DNA from: Winogradskyella sp.
GTDB lineage: Bacteria > Bacteroidota > Bacteroidia > Flavobacteriales > Flavobacteriaceae
Direction of reading: 5' to 3'
Length of the DNA: 64,000 nucleotides
Assembly (NCBI GenBank): GCA_004211785.1
Contig: SHBX01000006.1
Coordinates: 1 to 64,000 of the forward strand
Shown here: piece by piece, positions 35,322-43,147 of the stretch
Layout of the letters: every line of letters starts with the position of its first letter
Numbering within the stretch: position 1 is the stretch's first letter
Notes under the pieces: model-generated
Seen by the model: only the letters and a program-made list of their open reading frames with translations
What the model was told of the DNA's origin: nothing
Database searches by the model: none
Program-made: the position numbers and the translations under genes

Positions 35322-36478
35322 TGCCAAGTATTAAGACAACACAAGAGTTTGAAGCCATTTTTGATATCGATTCTAATCTAAATAGATTAGTCAAAAACAT
35401 TGAGCTACTTAATTATATAAATCCATTAAATATTGCTGTTGAAAAAAAGAAATTCTTTTCAGCTAAGTATAATTACGAACCTCAGTTTAAGTATCCAAAG
35501 ATTAAATTCAATGGCTATAAACTACATCGCTTATTTTTCTCTCAACGTCTAGAGCGCATAGAAGATGACGATATTCGTCAATTATATGAAGACATTATCT
35601 ATGAATATTCTGGACTTATAGAATGTATTGAAACCATTGGCAAAGAAAAAAAATTCTACTATAATAGCTTAAAAAGTTTTGGAACTCCAACTGAGCGTGA
35701 TATTGAGAATGCTAAGTTTATTTTACGTTTTGACGATGTAGATGAAGCCGATTTAGAACCTATACATAATGTCCTATATGCTAAGGACTATTTTGAAAAC
35801 TATTCAAAACGTTATGATTTTGAGTATAATCTAAAGATTAGTAACAATATTTCTGCTGCAGCGATGGTGCTTAATAACACGCAGACCTTAGTGTTACGTA
35901 AAAATCATAAATACAGTAATAATCAATTAAAGGTATTAGCAAATCATGAAATTGGTGTGCATTTGGTGACGACTTTTAATGGTTTATCTCAGCCACTTAA
36001 GGTATTTTCTAACGGATTTCCAAATAATGTAGAAACCCAAGAAGGTTTGGCTGTTTACTCGGAATACATGAGTGGTTCTTTAACTATGTATAGATTACGT
36101 GAATTGGCATTTAGAGTTATAGCAGTAGATAGTTTGAGTAAAGGTTATAGTTTTTCGGATACTTTCAATCTATTAAACGGGCAATACAAACTTGAACGTC
36201 ATAAAGCATTTAGCATTACACAACGTGTGCATCGTGGCGGTGGTTTTACAAAAGACTTTTTGTATTTAACGGGTTTAAGAAATGTATATCAATATGCAAA
36301 GCAGAATAAGGATTTAGGAAAGTTGTTAATGGGTAAAGTCTGCATGTCCTATACACCAACGATTGATAAGCTTACCGATTTAGGTTTGGCAATATCACCT
36401 AAATACTATACTGATGCTTATGAAAGCAATAGTAATACCAATTCTAAACTAGATTTTATTCTAGATGGGTTAAAATAA
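35321..36478 (+). CDS. DUF1704 (QEGLA-motif, MATCAP-like) metallopeptidase
   Basis: A 385-residue protein of the family annotated as flavohemoglobin expression-modulating QEGLA motif protein (DUF1704, TIGR02421). The zinc motif is NHEIGVHLV (HExxxH) followed 30 residues later by the diagnostic TQEGLAVYSEYMSG, whose Glu would be the third ligand. Human MATCAP, a tyrosine carboxypeptidase, belongs to the same fold, so a carboxypeptidase or amidase activity is likely. The start overlaps the stop of the preceding gene by one base. It closes the operon; a structured inverted repeat follows directly. Confidence 0.88.
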   Translation: MPSIKTTQEFEAIFDIDSNLNRLVKNIELLNYINPLNIAVEKKKFFSAKYNYEPQFKYPKIKFNGYKLHRLFFSQRLERIEDDDIRQLYEDIIYEYSGLIECIETIGKEKKFYYNSLKSFGTPTERDIENAKFILRFDDVDEADLEPIHNVLYAKDYFENYSKRYDFEYNLKISNNISAAAMVLNNTQTLVLRKNHKYSNNQLKVLANHEIGVHLVTTFNGLSQPLKVFSNGFPNNVETQEGLAVYSEYMSGSLTMYRLRELAFRVIAVDSLSKGYSFSDTFNLLNGQYKLERHKAFSITQRVHRGGGFTKDFLYLTGLRNVYQYAKQNKDLGKLLMGKVCMSYTPTIDKLTDLGLAISPKYYTDAYESNSNTNSKLDFILDGLK

Positions 36479-36620
36479 AAACCTCAAAGCTAGATTTTTC
36501 GGTCTATCATCTTCAAAAATGAAACTTATAATAGGGTAGACTTGCCTTATTGTAAGAGCTTGATTCGTTCCCAACTAACAGAAGCAGGGCTCAAACTAAC
36601 ATAATCTAGCTTTGAGGTTT
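36479..36620. ncRNA. Candidate structured RNA closed by an 18-bp perfect stem
   Basis: AAACCTCAAAGCTAGATT (36479-36496) pairs perfectly with AATCTAGCTTTGAGGTTT (36603-36620). Inside, arms at 36502-36506/36537-36541 and 36556-36559/36589-36592 can form two further hairpins, giving a three-way junction of about 142 nt. On the minus strand the closing stem is followed by TTTTTATTTT, a good U-tract, which favours a minus-strand transcript; on the plus strand the 3' arm contains TAGCTTTG, a TAnnTTTG promoter-like word. I considered 6S-Flavo RNA and SRP RNA but cannot confirm either. The alternative is only an inverted repeat acting as terminator for the operon. Confidence 0.4.
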
Positions 36621-36743
36621 AGTTAACCAACCATCAACTTTAAACTTATTATTAAAAGTAAGCAGATTGCTACATTTCTGAAAACGAAATTTAGCTAACA
36701 GGTCGTTTTGTAACGTGAAGCGGTCTTTTGAATGAGTTAAGGC

Positions 36744-37166
36744 TTAATCTAAGAATTTAGACTTTAATTCTGGTGTAGGAATCATACAAGCATCTCTTTT
36801 GCCATACCATTTGTATCGATTTTTAGCGATATAATCGTAAAACCGATTTCTTATAAAGGTTGGAATAACAAAGAAAACAGCCATAAGACTTGTTGGGAAA
36901 TTTAGGGATTTTGCCACGTGCAGTGCAGCAGCAGATTTACTATAAATCTTAAATGTTTCTGGATTAAAAAGCAAGATAGAGTCTATTTCTGTAGTATCTA
37001 TATTATACTCATTAATTATAGCCTCACCAATTTCACTCTGTAGCGGAGCAAATAGAAACTTGTTTTTGGCATCTCGTTTTATAACATACAAAACACTACT
37101 ATTACAAAGGTTACAAACCCCATCGAATAGTATTAATTGCTTGCCTTTTGGGATGCTGTTTATCAT
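36744..37166 (-). CDS. DCC family thiol-disulfide oxidoreductase-like protein (DUF393)
   Basis: A 140-residue DUF393 protein with the defining DGVCNLCNSSV motif (CxxC at the start of a thioredoxin-like fold) at residues 15-25 and the PETFKIYSKSAAALHVAK segment. Family members are proposed thiol oxidoreductases, sometimes fused to membrane domains; the substrate is unknown. A central stretch, LMAVFFVIPTFIRNRFYDYIA, is hydrophobic as in relatives. The ATG overlaps the mutS2 stop codon by four bases, so the two are translationally coupled. Confidence 0.88.
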   Translation of the reverse strand: MINSIPKGKQLILFDGVCNLCNSSVLYVIKRDAKNKFLFAPLQSEIGEAIINEYNIDTTEIDSILLFNPETFKIYSKSAAALHVAKSLNFPTSLMAVFFVIPTFIRNRFYDYIAKNRYKWYGKRDACMIPTPELKSKFLD

Positions 37167-39331
37167 TTTTTTGCCTCTACTAATTCTAATAAATCCACAC
37201 TAACATTGGTTGTGAATAAACCATAGTTTACTGTAACTTTCCCTTTTTCAATATCATCTATACTACCAATAGCACGTCCATCATGCATACGTACGCGGTC
37301 ACCAATCTTAAGTACTGGCTTTGGAGGTGCAGGCTTTTCTTTTTCTTTTTGTTTGGCAGCTTTTTTCTTTTTACGAATAACTTCAACTTTCTTTTCAGCT
37401 TCCTTTTTTATTTGAATTTCTTTAGCTTTTTCTGCACGTTTCTGTTTTGCTGAAACTTTCTTGCGTTTAGAATTTTCAATTTGCACCAATCGGAATAGCT
37501 CTGCCATCAACTCACGTTTCTTATTGTTATTCTGAAATTTTTCAGCCAAGTCATTTACTTTTTGACCTAAATAAATCAAACGTTGATTGCTGTCATATAA
37601 CTCTTGATAGCTTTCCAGTTTTTTCTGCACTTTCTGGTTAATACCTTCAAGTTTTTCTGCTTCGGTCAGCTTTTTCTTTTCGTTTTCTTTTAAAGAACGC
37701 TCAGTTCGTTCCAATTTACTTCGCTGTTTTTGGAGTTTTGCGATAGTAGCATCAAAACGCACTTTGCCTCGTTCTATCTTCTTTTTTGCCTTATTAATTA
37801 GACTATACGGAATACCATTTTTCTGTGCGACCTCAAACGTAAAGGAACTTCCTGCTTGTCCAATGACTAGCTTATATATCGGTTCAAGCGTACGTTCATT
37901 AAATAGCATATTAGCGTTACGCATGTATGGCAATTCATTCGCCAGTAGTTTTAAATTCGAATAATGAGTCGTAATTATTCCAAAAGCCTTTCTGTCATAG
38001 AAAACCTCTAAAAAGCTCTCAGCCAAAGAGCCTCCTAATTCTGGGTCAGAACCTGTGCCAAATTCATCTATTAAGAATAGTGTATTCTTATTACACTTTT
38101 TTAAGAAATAATTCATTTGTTTTAAGCGATAACTGTATGTGCTTAAATGATTTTCAATAGATTGATTATCTCCAATATCACTTAATACTCTATCGAACAA
38201 ACAGACTTTACTGCGTTCATGAACTGGAATTAGCAAACCGCTTTGTAGCATTACTTGCAATAATCCTACCGTTTTTAATGTAATACTTTTTCCACCAGCA
38301 TTTGGTCCAGAAATTACAATTATTCTCGCGTCATCACTTAGCTCTATAGTTTGCGGAAATGTCTTTTCACCATGTTCTGCATTGGTTAAATAGAGTAGTG
38401 GATGATATGCATCACGAAGATGCATATTACGTTCTTCTGAAACCTCCGGAAGAATCGCATTCATGCTTCTCGCATATTTTGCCTTTGCAGATATGACATC
38501 AATCTTAATTAAAAACTCTTGGTATTGATTCAATAAAGGCAGAAACAAACGTATGTAATCAGTTAGCTCTTTTAGAATTTTGATAACTTCTTCCTTCTCT
38601 TCGTATTCTAAGTTATTAAGTTCTCTTGAATAGTTCAAAGTAGTTTCAGGCTCTATGTAGACAATACTTCCAGTTTTACTACTTCCCATGATAGCGCCTT
38701 TAACTTTACGTCTATACATAGACTTCACTGCTAAAACACGCTTATTCTCAACTACAGATTCGCGTATATCATCTAAGTATTCAAGATTGTGGTATTTATT
38801 TAATGCTGAAGAAAAGCTCGTATTGATTTTACCTCTTAGATTTCCGATAGACTTTCTTAAAACTGAAAGTGTAGGCGAGGCATTATCTTTTATATCTCCA
38901 AATCGGTCAACAACGGCATCTACTTGTTCAATAACGGAAGTGTTGTGCTCTATTGGATTTGAGAGCTGATATAAATTCTGATAGTATTCTTTAAATTTCA
39001 AAAAGAATTTCAGAATGATATTCACTGTGAGAGATGTGCTTACGATCTTCTGTAAACTTATTACTTCTAAATAAGTATTTTCAATATTTAGAAGCTTTAA
39101 TTCTTTAGTTAAAGCTTCGAAACCATGATTTGGTATGCGATTATCATTATCAAAAGAAGATACATACTCGTTAGTGTAGGCAAGTTCTCTTTTTAAAATT
39201 TCAGCATCAGAAAATGGCACAACCATAAGCGCCGATTCTTTTCCCAAATTAGTGACACAGTGTTCACTTAATTGAGACTGAACGGTGCCAAACTCTAAGT
39301 CATCTAATGTTTTCTGATGAATATTTATCAT
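37163..39331 (-). CDS. MutS2-like ATPase lacking the C-terminal Smr domain
   Basis: A 722-residue MutS2 family protein. The order is an N-terminal helical core and lever region, then the ABC-type ATPase with VISGPNAGGKSITLK (Walker A), the LFLIDEFGTGSDPE Walker B/D-loop and the LGGSLAESF signature, then a very lysine-rich coiled coil (about residues 500-660) and a short KIGDRVRMHDGRAIGSI beta module. The Smr nuclease domain that ends many MutS2 proteins is absent, a state seen in Bacteroidetes. It probably binds branched DNA or stalled ribosomes and not mismatches. Confidence 0.88.
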   Translation of the reverse strand: MINIHQKTLDDLEFGTVQSQLSEHCVTNLGKESALMVVPFSDAEILKRELAYTNEYVSSFDNDNRIPNHGFEALTKELKLLNIENTYLEVISLQKIVSTSLTVNIILKFFLKFKEYYQNLYQLSNPIEHNTSVIEQVDAVVDRFGDIKDNASPTLSVLRKSIGNLRGKINTSFSSALNKYHNLEYLDDIRESVVENKRVLAVKSMYRRKVKGAIMGSSKTGSIVYIEPETTLNYSRELNNLEYEEKEEVIKILKELTDYIRLFLPLLNQYQEFLIKIDVISAKAKYARSMNAILPEVSEERNMHLRDAYHPLLYLTNAEHGEKTFPQTIELSDDARIIVISGPNAGGKSITLKTVGLLQVMLQSGLLIPVHERSKVCLFDRVLSDIGDNQSIENHLSTYSYRLKQMNYFLKKCNKNTLFLIDEFGTGSDPELGGSLAESFLEVFYDRKAFGIITTHYSNLKLLANELPYMRNANMLFNERTLEPIYKLVIGQAGSSFTFEVAQKNGIPYSLINKAKKKIERGKVRFDATIAKLQKQRSKLERTERSLKENEKKKLTEAEKLEGINQKVQKKLESYQELYDSNQRLIYLGQKVNDLAEKFQNNNKKRELMAELFRLVQIENSKRKKVSAKQKRAEKAKEIQIKKEAEKKVEVIRKKKKAAKQKEKEKPAPPKPVLKIGDRVRMHDGRAIGSIDDIEKGKVTVNYGLFTTNVSVDLLELVEAKK

Positions 39332-39439
39332 ATCTATACTCCGTGAAAACGGAAACCTCTTATTTTATTCGAAAGCAAATTTAAGTGAATTCAATTATAG
39401 CACCTAATGGATTATGAGGGTTTTATTATTTGTTAATTT

Positions 39440-39447
39440 TATATTTG
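39440..39447 (+). promoter_or_regulatory. -7 promoter element (TATATTTG) very close to ung start
   Basis: A TAnnTTTG match whose last base is only five positions before the ung ATG at 39452. If used, transcription would begin at or next to the start codon, giving a leaderless message. Confidence 0.4.
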
Positions 39448-39451
39448 TAAT

Positions 39452-40126
39452 ATGAACGTATCTATAGACTCCAGTTGGAAAACACATCTTTCTAAAGAAT
39501 TTGAGAAGTCCTATTTTTCTGAACTTGTAGACTTCGTCAAGAAAGAATATTCCGTAAACACTTGCTATCCAAAAGGGTCAGAGATTTTTAATGCTTTTAA
39601 CCATTGTAAGTTCAATGATTTAAAAGTAGTTATTATTGGTCAAGATCCATATCACGGACCAAATCAAGCCAATGGCTTATGCTTTTCTGTAAATGATGAC
39701 ATATCACATCCACCATCTCTGATTAATATTTTTAAAGAGTTGCAAACAGATATTAATATGACTTATCCAAATAGTGGTAATCTAATGCCTTGGGCTGACC
39801 AAGGTGTATTGCTACTTAATGCTACGTTAACAGTTAGAGCCCATGAAGCTGGAAGCCATCAGAAAAAGGGTTGGGAAATATTTACTGATGAAGTCATTAA
39901 AGTTGTAAACGAACAAAAAGAAGATGTTGTATTTTTGCTTTGGGGCGGATTTGCTAAAAGGAAAGTAAAATTAATAGACCAAAGAAGGCATCATATTTTA
40001 ACCTCTGGTCACCCATCACCATTAAGTGCAAATCGCGGGTATTGGTTTGGTAACAAACATTTCAGCAAAACCAACATACTTCTTAAATCTCTTGGAAAGA
40101 ATGAGATTGATTGGGTAATAGATTAG
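39452..40126 (+). CDS. ung: Uracil-DNA glycosylase
   Basis: A 224-residue family-1 UDG. The catalytic water-activating loop GQDPYHGPNQANGLCFSV carries the essential Asp and Tyr, LLLNATLTV is the uracil-binding region and SGHPSPLSANRGYWF provides the minor-groove intercalation loop with the catalytic His. It excises uracil from DNA in the first step of base excision repair. The stop overlaps the end of the convergent gene at 40123 by four bases. Confidence 0.97.
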   Translation: MNVSIDSSWKTHLSKEFEKSYFSELVDFVKKEYSVNTCYPKGSEIFNAFNHCKFNDLKVVIIGQDPYHGPNQANGLCFSVNDDISHPPSLINIFKELQTDINMTYPNSGNLMPWADQGVLLLNATLTVRAHEAGSHQKKGWEIFTDEVIKVVNEQKEDVVFLLWGGFAKRKVKLIDQRRHHILTSGHPSPLSANRGYWFGNKHFSKTNILLKSLGKNEIDWVID

Positions 40127-40977
40127 ATTTTATATACTAAATTTTCGTAGGCCCATTTTTCTGGTATGATATTAAGGTGAAGTAATTCGTCTTGTACTTT
40201 ATTTAGTGTTTCTTTATCAATTAATTCTTGAGACCATTCAGTTAAGGATAACCATTCTTGTACATCTCCAAGTTCTTGGTCATAGCGGTTAGAAATAGTT
40301 CTATCTATACTTGGAATATTCTTAAATTCTGATGTTGTACCATTTATTATATCTAATATGGTTTTTACATGCTCTTCATTATCCTTTAAAAACGCTTCTC
40401 TCACAGCAATAACAAAGCAGGGCCAAGGTGATGGGCAATTACCTATACGTCTAAAGATACCATCATCAACGAGAGGTTTTGTGGTAAACTTTTCCCACAT
40501 AAAATAATCTGCTTCGCCTTCAGTTAATCCTTTTACAGCACCATCTAAATTTTTAATCACTGAAAAATCTAGGTCTTTCTCTAAATCCCAATCATTATTT
40601 TTTGCATTGACATAAGCCATAAGATGTGACCCAGATCCATAACGACTAATTGCTGCCCGCGTACCTTTTATATCTTCTATAGTTTTGAATTTTGAATCTG
40701 TAGCAACATGAATACCCCAAATTAGAGGTGACTGCGTGTAGGTTTGTATAATTTTTGAAGGATTACCAGCAATAATATCTTTGACAATACCTTCGGTAAG
40801 TATTACAGCTAAGTCTATATCTCCTTCGCGTAAACCTTTGCACATTTGCCCGGTTCCACCATGGTAATCGTGCCATCTTAGATTAATATTTTTAGCTTTG
40901 TATTCACCATTTTTAAGAGTTAAATACCATGCTAAATTAAAATGTTCAGGAACACCGCCTATATTTATTTTCTTCAT
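40123..40977 (-). CDS. Cytoplasmic solute-binding-fold protein (NMT1/MqnA-like), no signal peptide
   Basis: A 284-residue protein of the type II periplasmic-binding fold (IGGVPEHFNLAWYLTLKNGE, MCKGLREGDIDLAVILTEGI, RYGSGSHLMAYVNAK). The ATG start (MKKINIGG) gives no signal peptide; a TTG five codons upstream would not add one either. Such solo binding proteins without transporter genes may act as enzymes, as MqnA/MqnD and Thi5 do, or as ligand sensors. Its neighbour is a nucleoside phosphorylase, which hints at a nucleoside-derived ligand, but this is guesswork. It is the last gene of a leftward run. Confidence 0.75.
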   Translation of the reverse strand: MKKINIGGVPEHFNLAWYLTLKNGEYKAKNINLRWHDYHGGTGQMCKGLREGDIDLAVILTEGIVKDIIAGNPSKIIQTYTQSPLIWGIHVATDSKFKTIEDIKGTRAAISRYGSGSHLMAYVNAKNNDWDLEKDLDFSVIKNLDGAVKGLTEGEADYFMWEKFTTKPLVDDGIFRRIGNCPSPWPCFVIAVREAFLKDNEEHVKTILDIINGTTSEFKNIPSIDRTISNRYDQELGDVQEWLSLTEWSQELIDKETLNKVQDELLHLNIIPEKWAYENLVYKI

Positions 40978-41001
40978 ATTTGCCGTTTGCAAAGCTTAGA
41001 T

Positions 41002-41874
41002 TTATATGTTTACGATACGCTCTAATGCATATATAATCAGTTGTTCAACTGTTTCTTTCGGGTTTTTACTAAAAGTGCCATTTGCTCTATTAGCTATGAT
41101 GGCATTTAATGATAATGCTTCATGCCCTAAAAGTTTGGACAAGCCATAAATAACAGAGGTTTCCATTTCAAAATTTGTAATTCTAAAATCCTTATAACTA
41201 AAATTGTCAAGCTTAGAATTAAGATTTGAATCCTGTAGAGGAAGCCTCAAAACACGTCCTTGTGGGCCATAAAAACCTCCAGCAGTTCCTGTCATACCTT
41301 TTAAAACGATATGACTTTCAAAGTGTTTCTGCAAATAGGAACTGTTATTAATAATTATTGGTCTTGCTTTGTTCTTATCCCAAGCTGTGTGCTCTATAAA
41401 TTTGTCCTCAATTTCTGGATTATTAATACCATCAATCTGGTAGAAGTGCAACATGCCATTGACATCTAGACCATGTGTGCTTATTAAAAAAGAGTCCACT
41501 GGAATATCAGCTTGTAATGAGCCAGAAGTTCCAATTCTTATAATATTTAAGCTTGTTAGACTTTCTTTCGGTTTTCTAGTCTCTAAATCTATATTCACTA
41601 AAGCATCTAGTTCGTTAAGTACAATATCTATATTATCTGGACCTATACCTGTGGAAATTACTGTTATTCGACGGTCTTTATAGTAACCTGTTTGCGTTTT
41701 AAATTCTCTTTTTTGAGTCGTGAATTCAACACTATCAAAATGTTTAGTGATTTTCTCTACTCGATCTTGGTCCCCAACGAAGATAATAGTATCAGATATG
41801 TGCTCTGGTTTTAAATTCAGGTGATAAACACTACCATCTGGATTTAATATAAGTTCTGAGTCTTTAATTGACAT
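41002..41874 (-). CDS. Uridine/purine nucleoside phosphorylase-like protein
   Basis: A 290-residue PNP/UDP family protein with SDTIIFVGDQDRVEKI at the phosphate site, VISTGIGPDNIDIVLNEL, the RIGTSGSLQADIPVDSF core and FEMETSVIYGLSKLLGHEAL, where Glu-Met-Glu binds ribose. The family splits nucleosides with phosphate into base and ribose-1-phosphate in salvage; the preferred base cannot be told. Its ATG lies within the end of the DUF1835 gene (11-base overlap), so they are coupled. Confidence 0.9.
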   Translation of the reverse strand: MSIKDSELILNPDGSVYHLNLKPEHISDTIIFVGDQDRVEKITKHFDSVEFTTQKREFKTQTGYYKDRRITVISTGIGPDNIDIVLNELDALVNIDLETRKPKESLTSLNIIRIGTSGSLQADIPVDSFLISTHGLDVNGMLHFYQIDGINNPEIEDKFIEHTAWDKNKARPIIINNSSYLQKHFESHIVLKGMTGTAGGFYGPQGRVLRLPLQDSNLNSKLDNFSYKDFRITNFEMETSVIYGLSKLLGHEALSLNAIIANRANGTFSKNPKETVEQLIIYALERIVNI

Positions 41875-42805
41875 GCGAGACTGTTTTTATGAGTTTATTT
41901 TCAGAGATATTGAATTGATAATCTAATCGTGATATACCACCATAGCAGATATCATTATTAATCTCTAATGCTAGATTATGTTCTCCCAGCAAGGCTTCGT
42001 GTCCTTTTCTAGTAAGTATTAATTTTTCTTCTGTAGCTTCAAAAAAATTAATCAGCTTATTCGCCATTCTTCTAAATTGAATATCTCCAAAGCCATAATA
42101 ACCTTGATAGTTAAGACAATAACCTAGCAAATGATGCTCCGACTTGATATTCTTTTCTTTAATAAGTTTAAGGATATTCTCTTCTATAGCACTAAGACCA
42201 GTTTTTTGATTAGGAAAGCGTTTTAAATGTGCTTTCAAACAATTAGTCAAATATTTGAAATTTGAATTTTTTGTTATATAAGGTTTAAAGATATTATGGT
42301 CCTTACCACAGTAAGTGCGCCATAAGGTTATTGCCAAATCTATATCACCTTTAGTTAACAAAACACGATTTTGATAATGCGTATTTATCTCTTCGGGACT
42401 AAGTTCTGGTAAACCTTTTAAATCTTTTTCACCTTCAACACGACCGCTACAAATAAGATATAATGGCTTGCTAATTTCTTTTTGATGCATTAAACTGATA
42501 ACCGCAATTAGATTGATGTGACAAAACAAATCATACTCAAACCAAAGATTAATTTCATCGTACTCTTCTGTATTGTTAAGAGCAGCTATAGATTCACTTA
42601 AATTATAATCTGAAGGATTAATGCCATAGTATTCCGCTAAAAATAATCGTCTCTTATTATAGAACTCTTCAGAATCAATAAGTGGTACAGTTGGACCTTC
42701 GCAAAGCATTTCTCGCCAGGTTAAAATATCTTCTGTGAAATCTAATTCTCTTAGGTAATTAGTCAAGCTATCGCCATTAGTAATATGTAAAGCTATTTTT
42801 GACAT
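41864..42805 (-). CDS. DUF1835 domain protein
   Basis: A 313-residue cytoplasmic protein with the DUF1835 N-terminal signature (HITNGDSLTNYLRELDFTED, LTWREMLCEGPT) and the linked helical C-terminal part (about 170-313) that contains a winged-helix-like stretch (SAIEENILKLIKEKNI). Function unknown; DUF1835 proteins have been noted near stress and competence-type genes in Firmicutes. It overlaps the nucleoside phosphorylase gene and follows the SUI1 gene three bases later, so the four genes are probably one transcript. Confidence 0.85.
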   Translation of the reverse strand: MSKIALHITNGDSLTNYLRELDFTEDILTWREMLCEGPTVPLIDSEEFYNKRRLFLAEYYGINPSDYNLSESIAALNNTEEYDEINLWFEYDLFCHINLIAVISLMHQKEISKPLYLICSGRVEGEKDLKGLPELSPEEINTHYQNRVLLTKGDIDLAITLWRTYCGKDHNIFKPYITKNSNFKYLTNCLKAHLKRFPNQKTGLSAIEENILKLIKEKNIKSEHHLLGYCLNYQGYYGFGDIQFRRMANKLINFFEATEEKLILTRKGHEALLGEHNLALEINNDICYGGISRLDYQFNISENKLIKTVSHVN

Positions 42806-42808
42806 GTA

Positions 42809-43138
42809 TTAACCTCCAACTCGTTTTACATTAAACCCTTTGCCTTTAAGAATGGTCATTATCTTATCTCTGTAATCACCTTGGATAATAATTTTATCAT
42901 CTTTAAAACTGCCACCAACACTGAGCTTTTGCTTGAGTTCTTTGGCTAGTTTTTTAAAATCATCAGGAGCACCTGTATAACCTTCTAGAATGGTAATCGG
43001 CTTGCCCTTTCGTTTTTCGTATTTACAGATAATAGGGTCATCTTGTAGCCAAATATCTGATTTTTCTTCAACTTCATTTTCTGAAACTTCAGGTTTATGG
43101 TCAGGAAAAAGGTTTTTCAATTGATCTTGTAAATCCAT
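42809..43138 (-). CDS. SUI1/eIF1-like translation factor (YciH type)
   Basis: A 109-residue protein whose C-terminal 70 residues are a SUI1 domain: RKGKPITILEGYTGAPDDFK, LAKELKQKLSVGGSFKDDKI and IIQGDYRDKIMTILKGKGF. Bacterial YciH proteins of this type are proposed to affect initiation fidelity and are not essential. The N-terminal acidic 35 residues (LFPDHKPEVSENEVEEKSD) are an extension. It lies between the oxygenase and DUF1835 genes with three- and nine-base gaps. Confidence 0.92.
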   Translation of the reverse strand: MDLQDQLKNLFPDHKPEVSENEVEEKSDIWLQDDPIICKYEKRKGKPITILEGYTGAPDDFKKLAKELKQKLSVGGSFKDDKIIIQGDYRDKIMTILKGKGFNVKRVGG

Positions 43139-43147
43139 TATTCAATC

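Noticed and set aside
36560-36595. Possible bacterial SRP RNA (CCC ... AGAAGCAGGG)
   Set aside because: The AGCA word is present but the GGAA-type tetraloop and the paired CAGG side are missing, so the SRP domain IV pattern is not met.
36479-36620. Simple terminator of the DUF1704 operon
   Set aside because: The arms are 106 bases apart and no U-tract follows on the plus strand; a terminator hairpin has a short loop.
40978-40992. TTG start adding five codons to the binding-fold protein
   Set aside because: The ATG at 40977 fits the start of the conserved fold and the extension adds no signal peptide.
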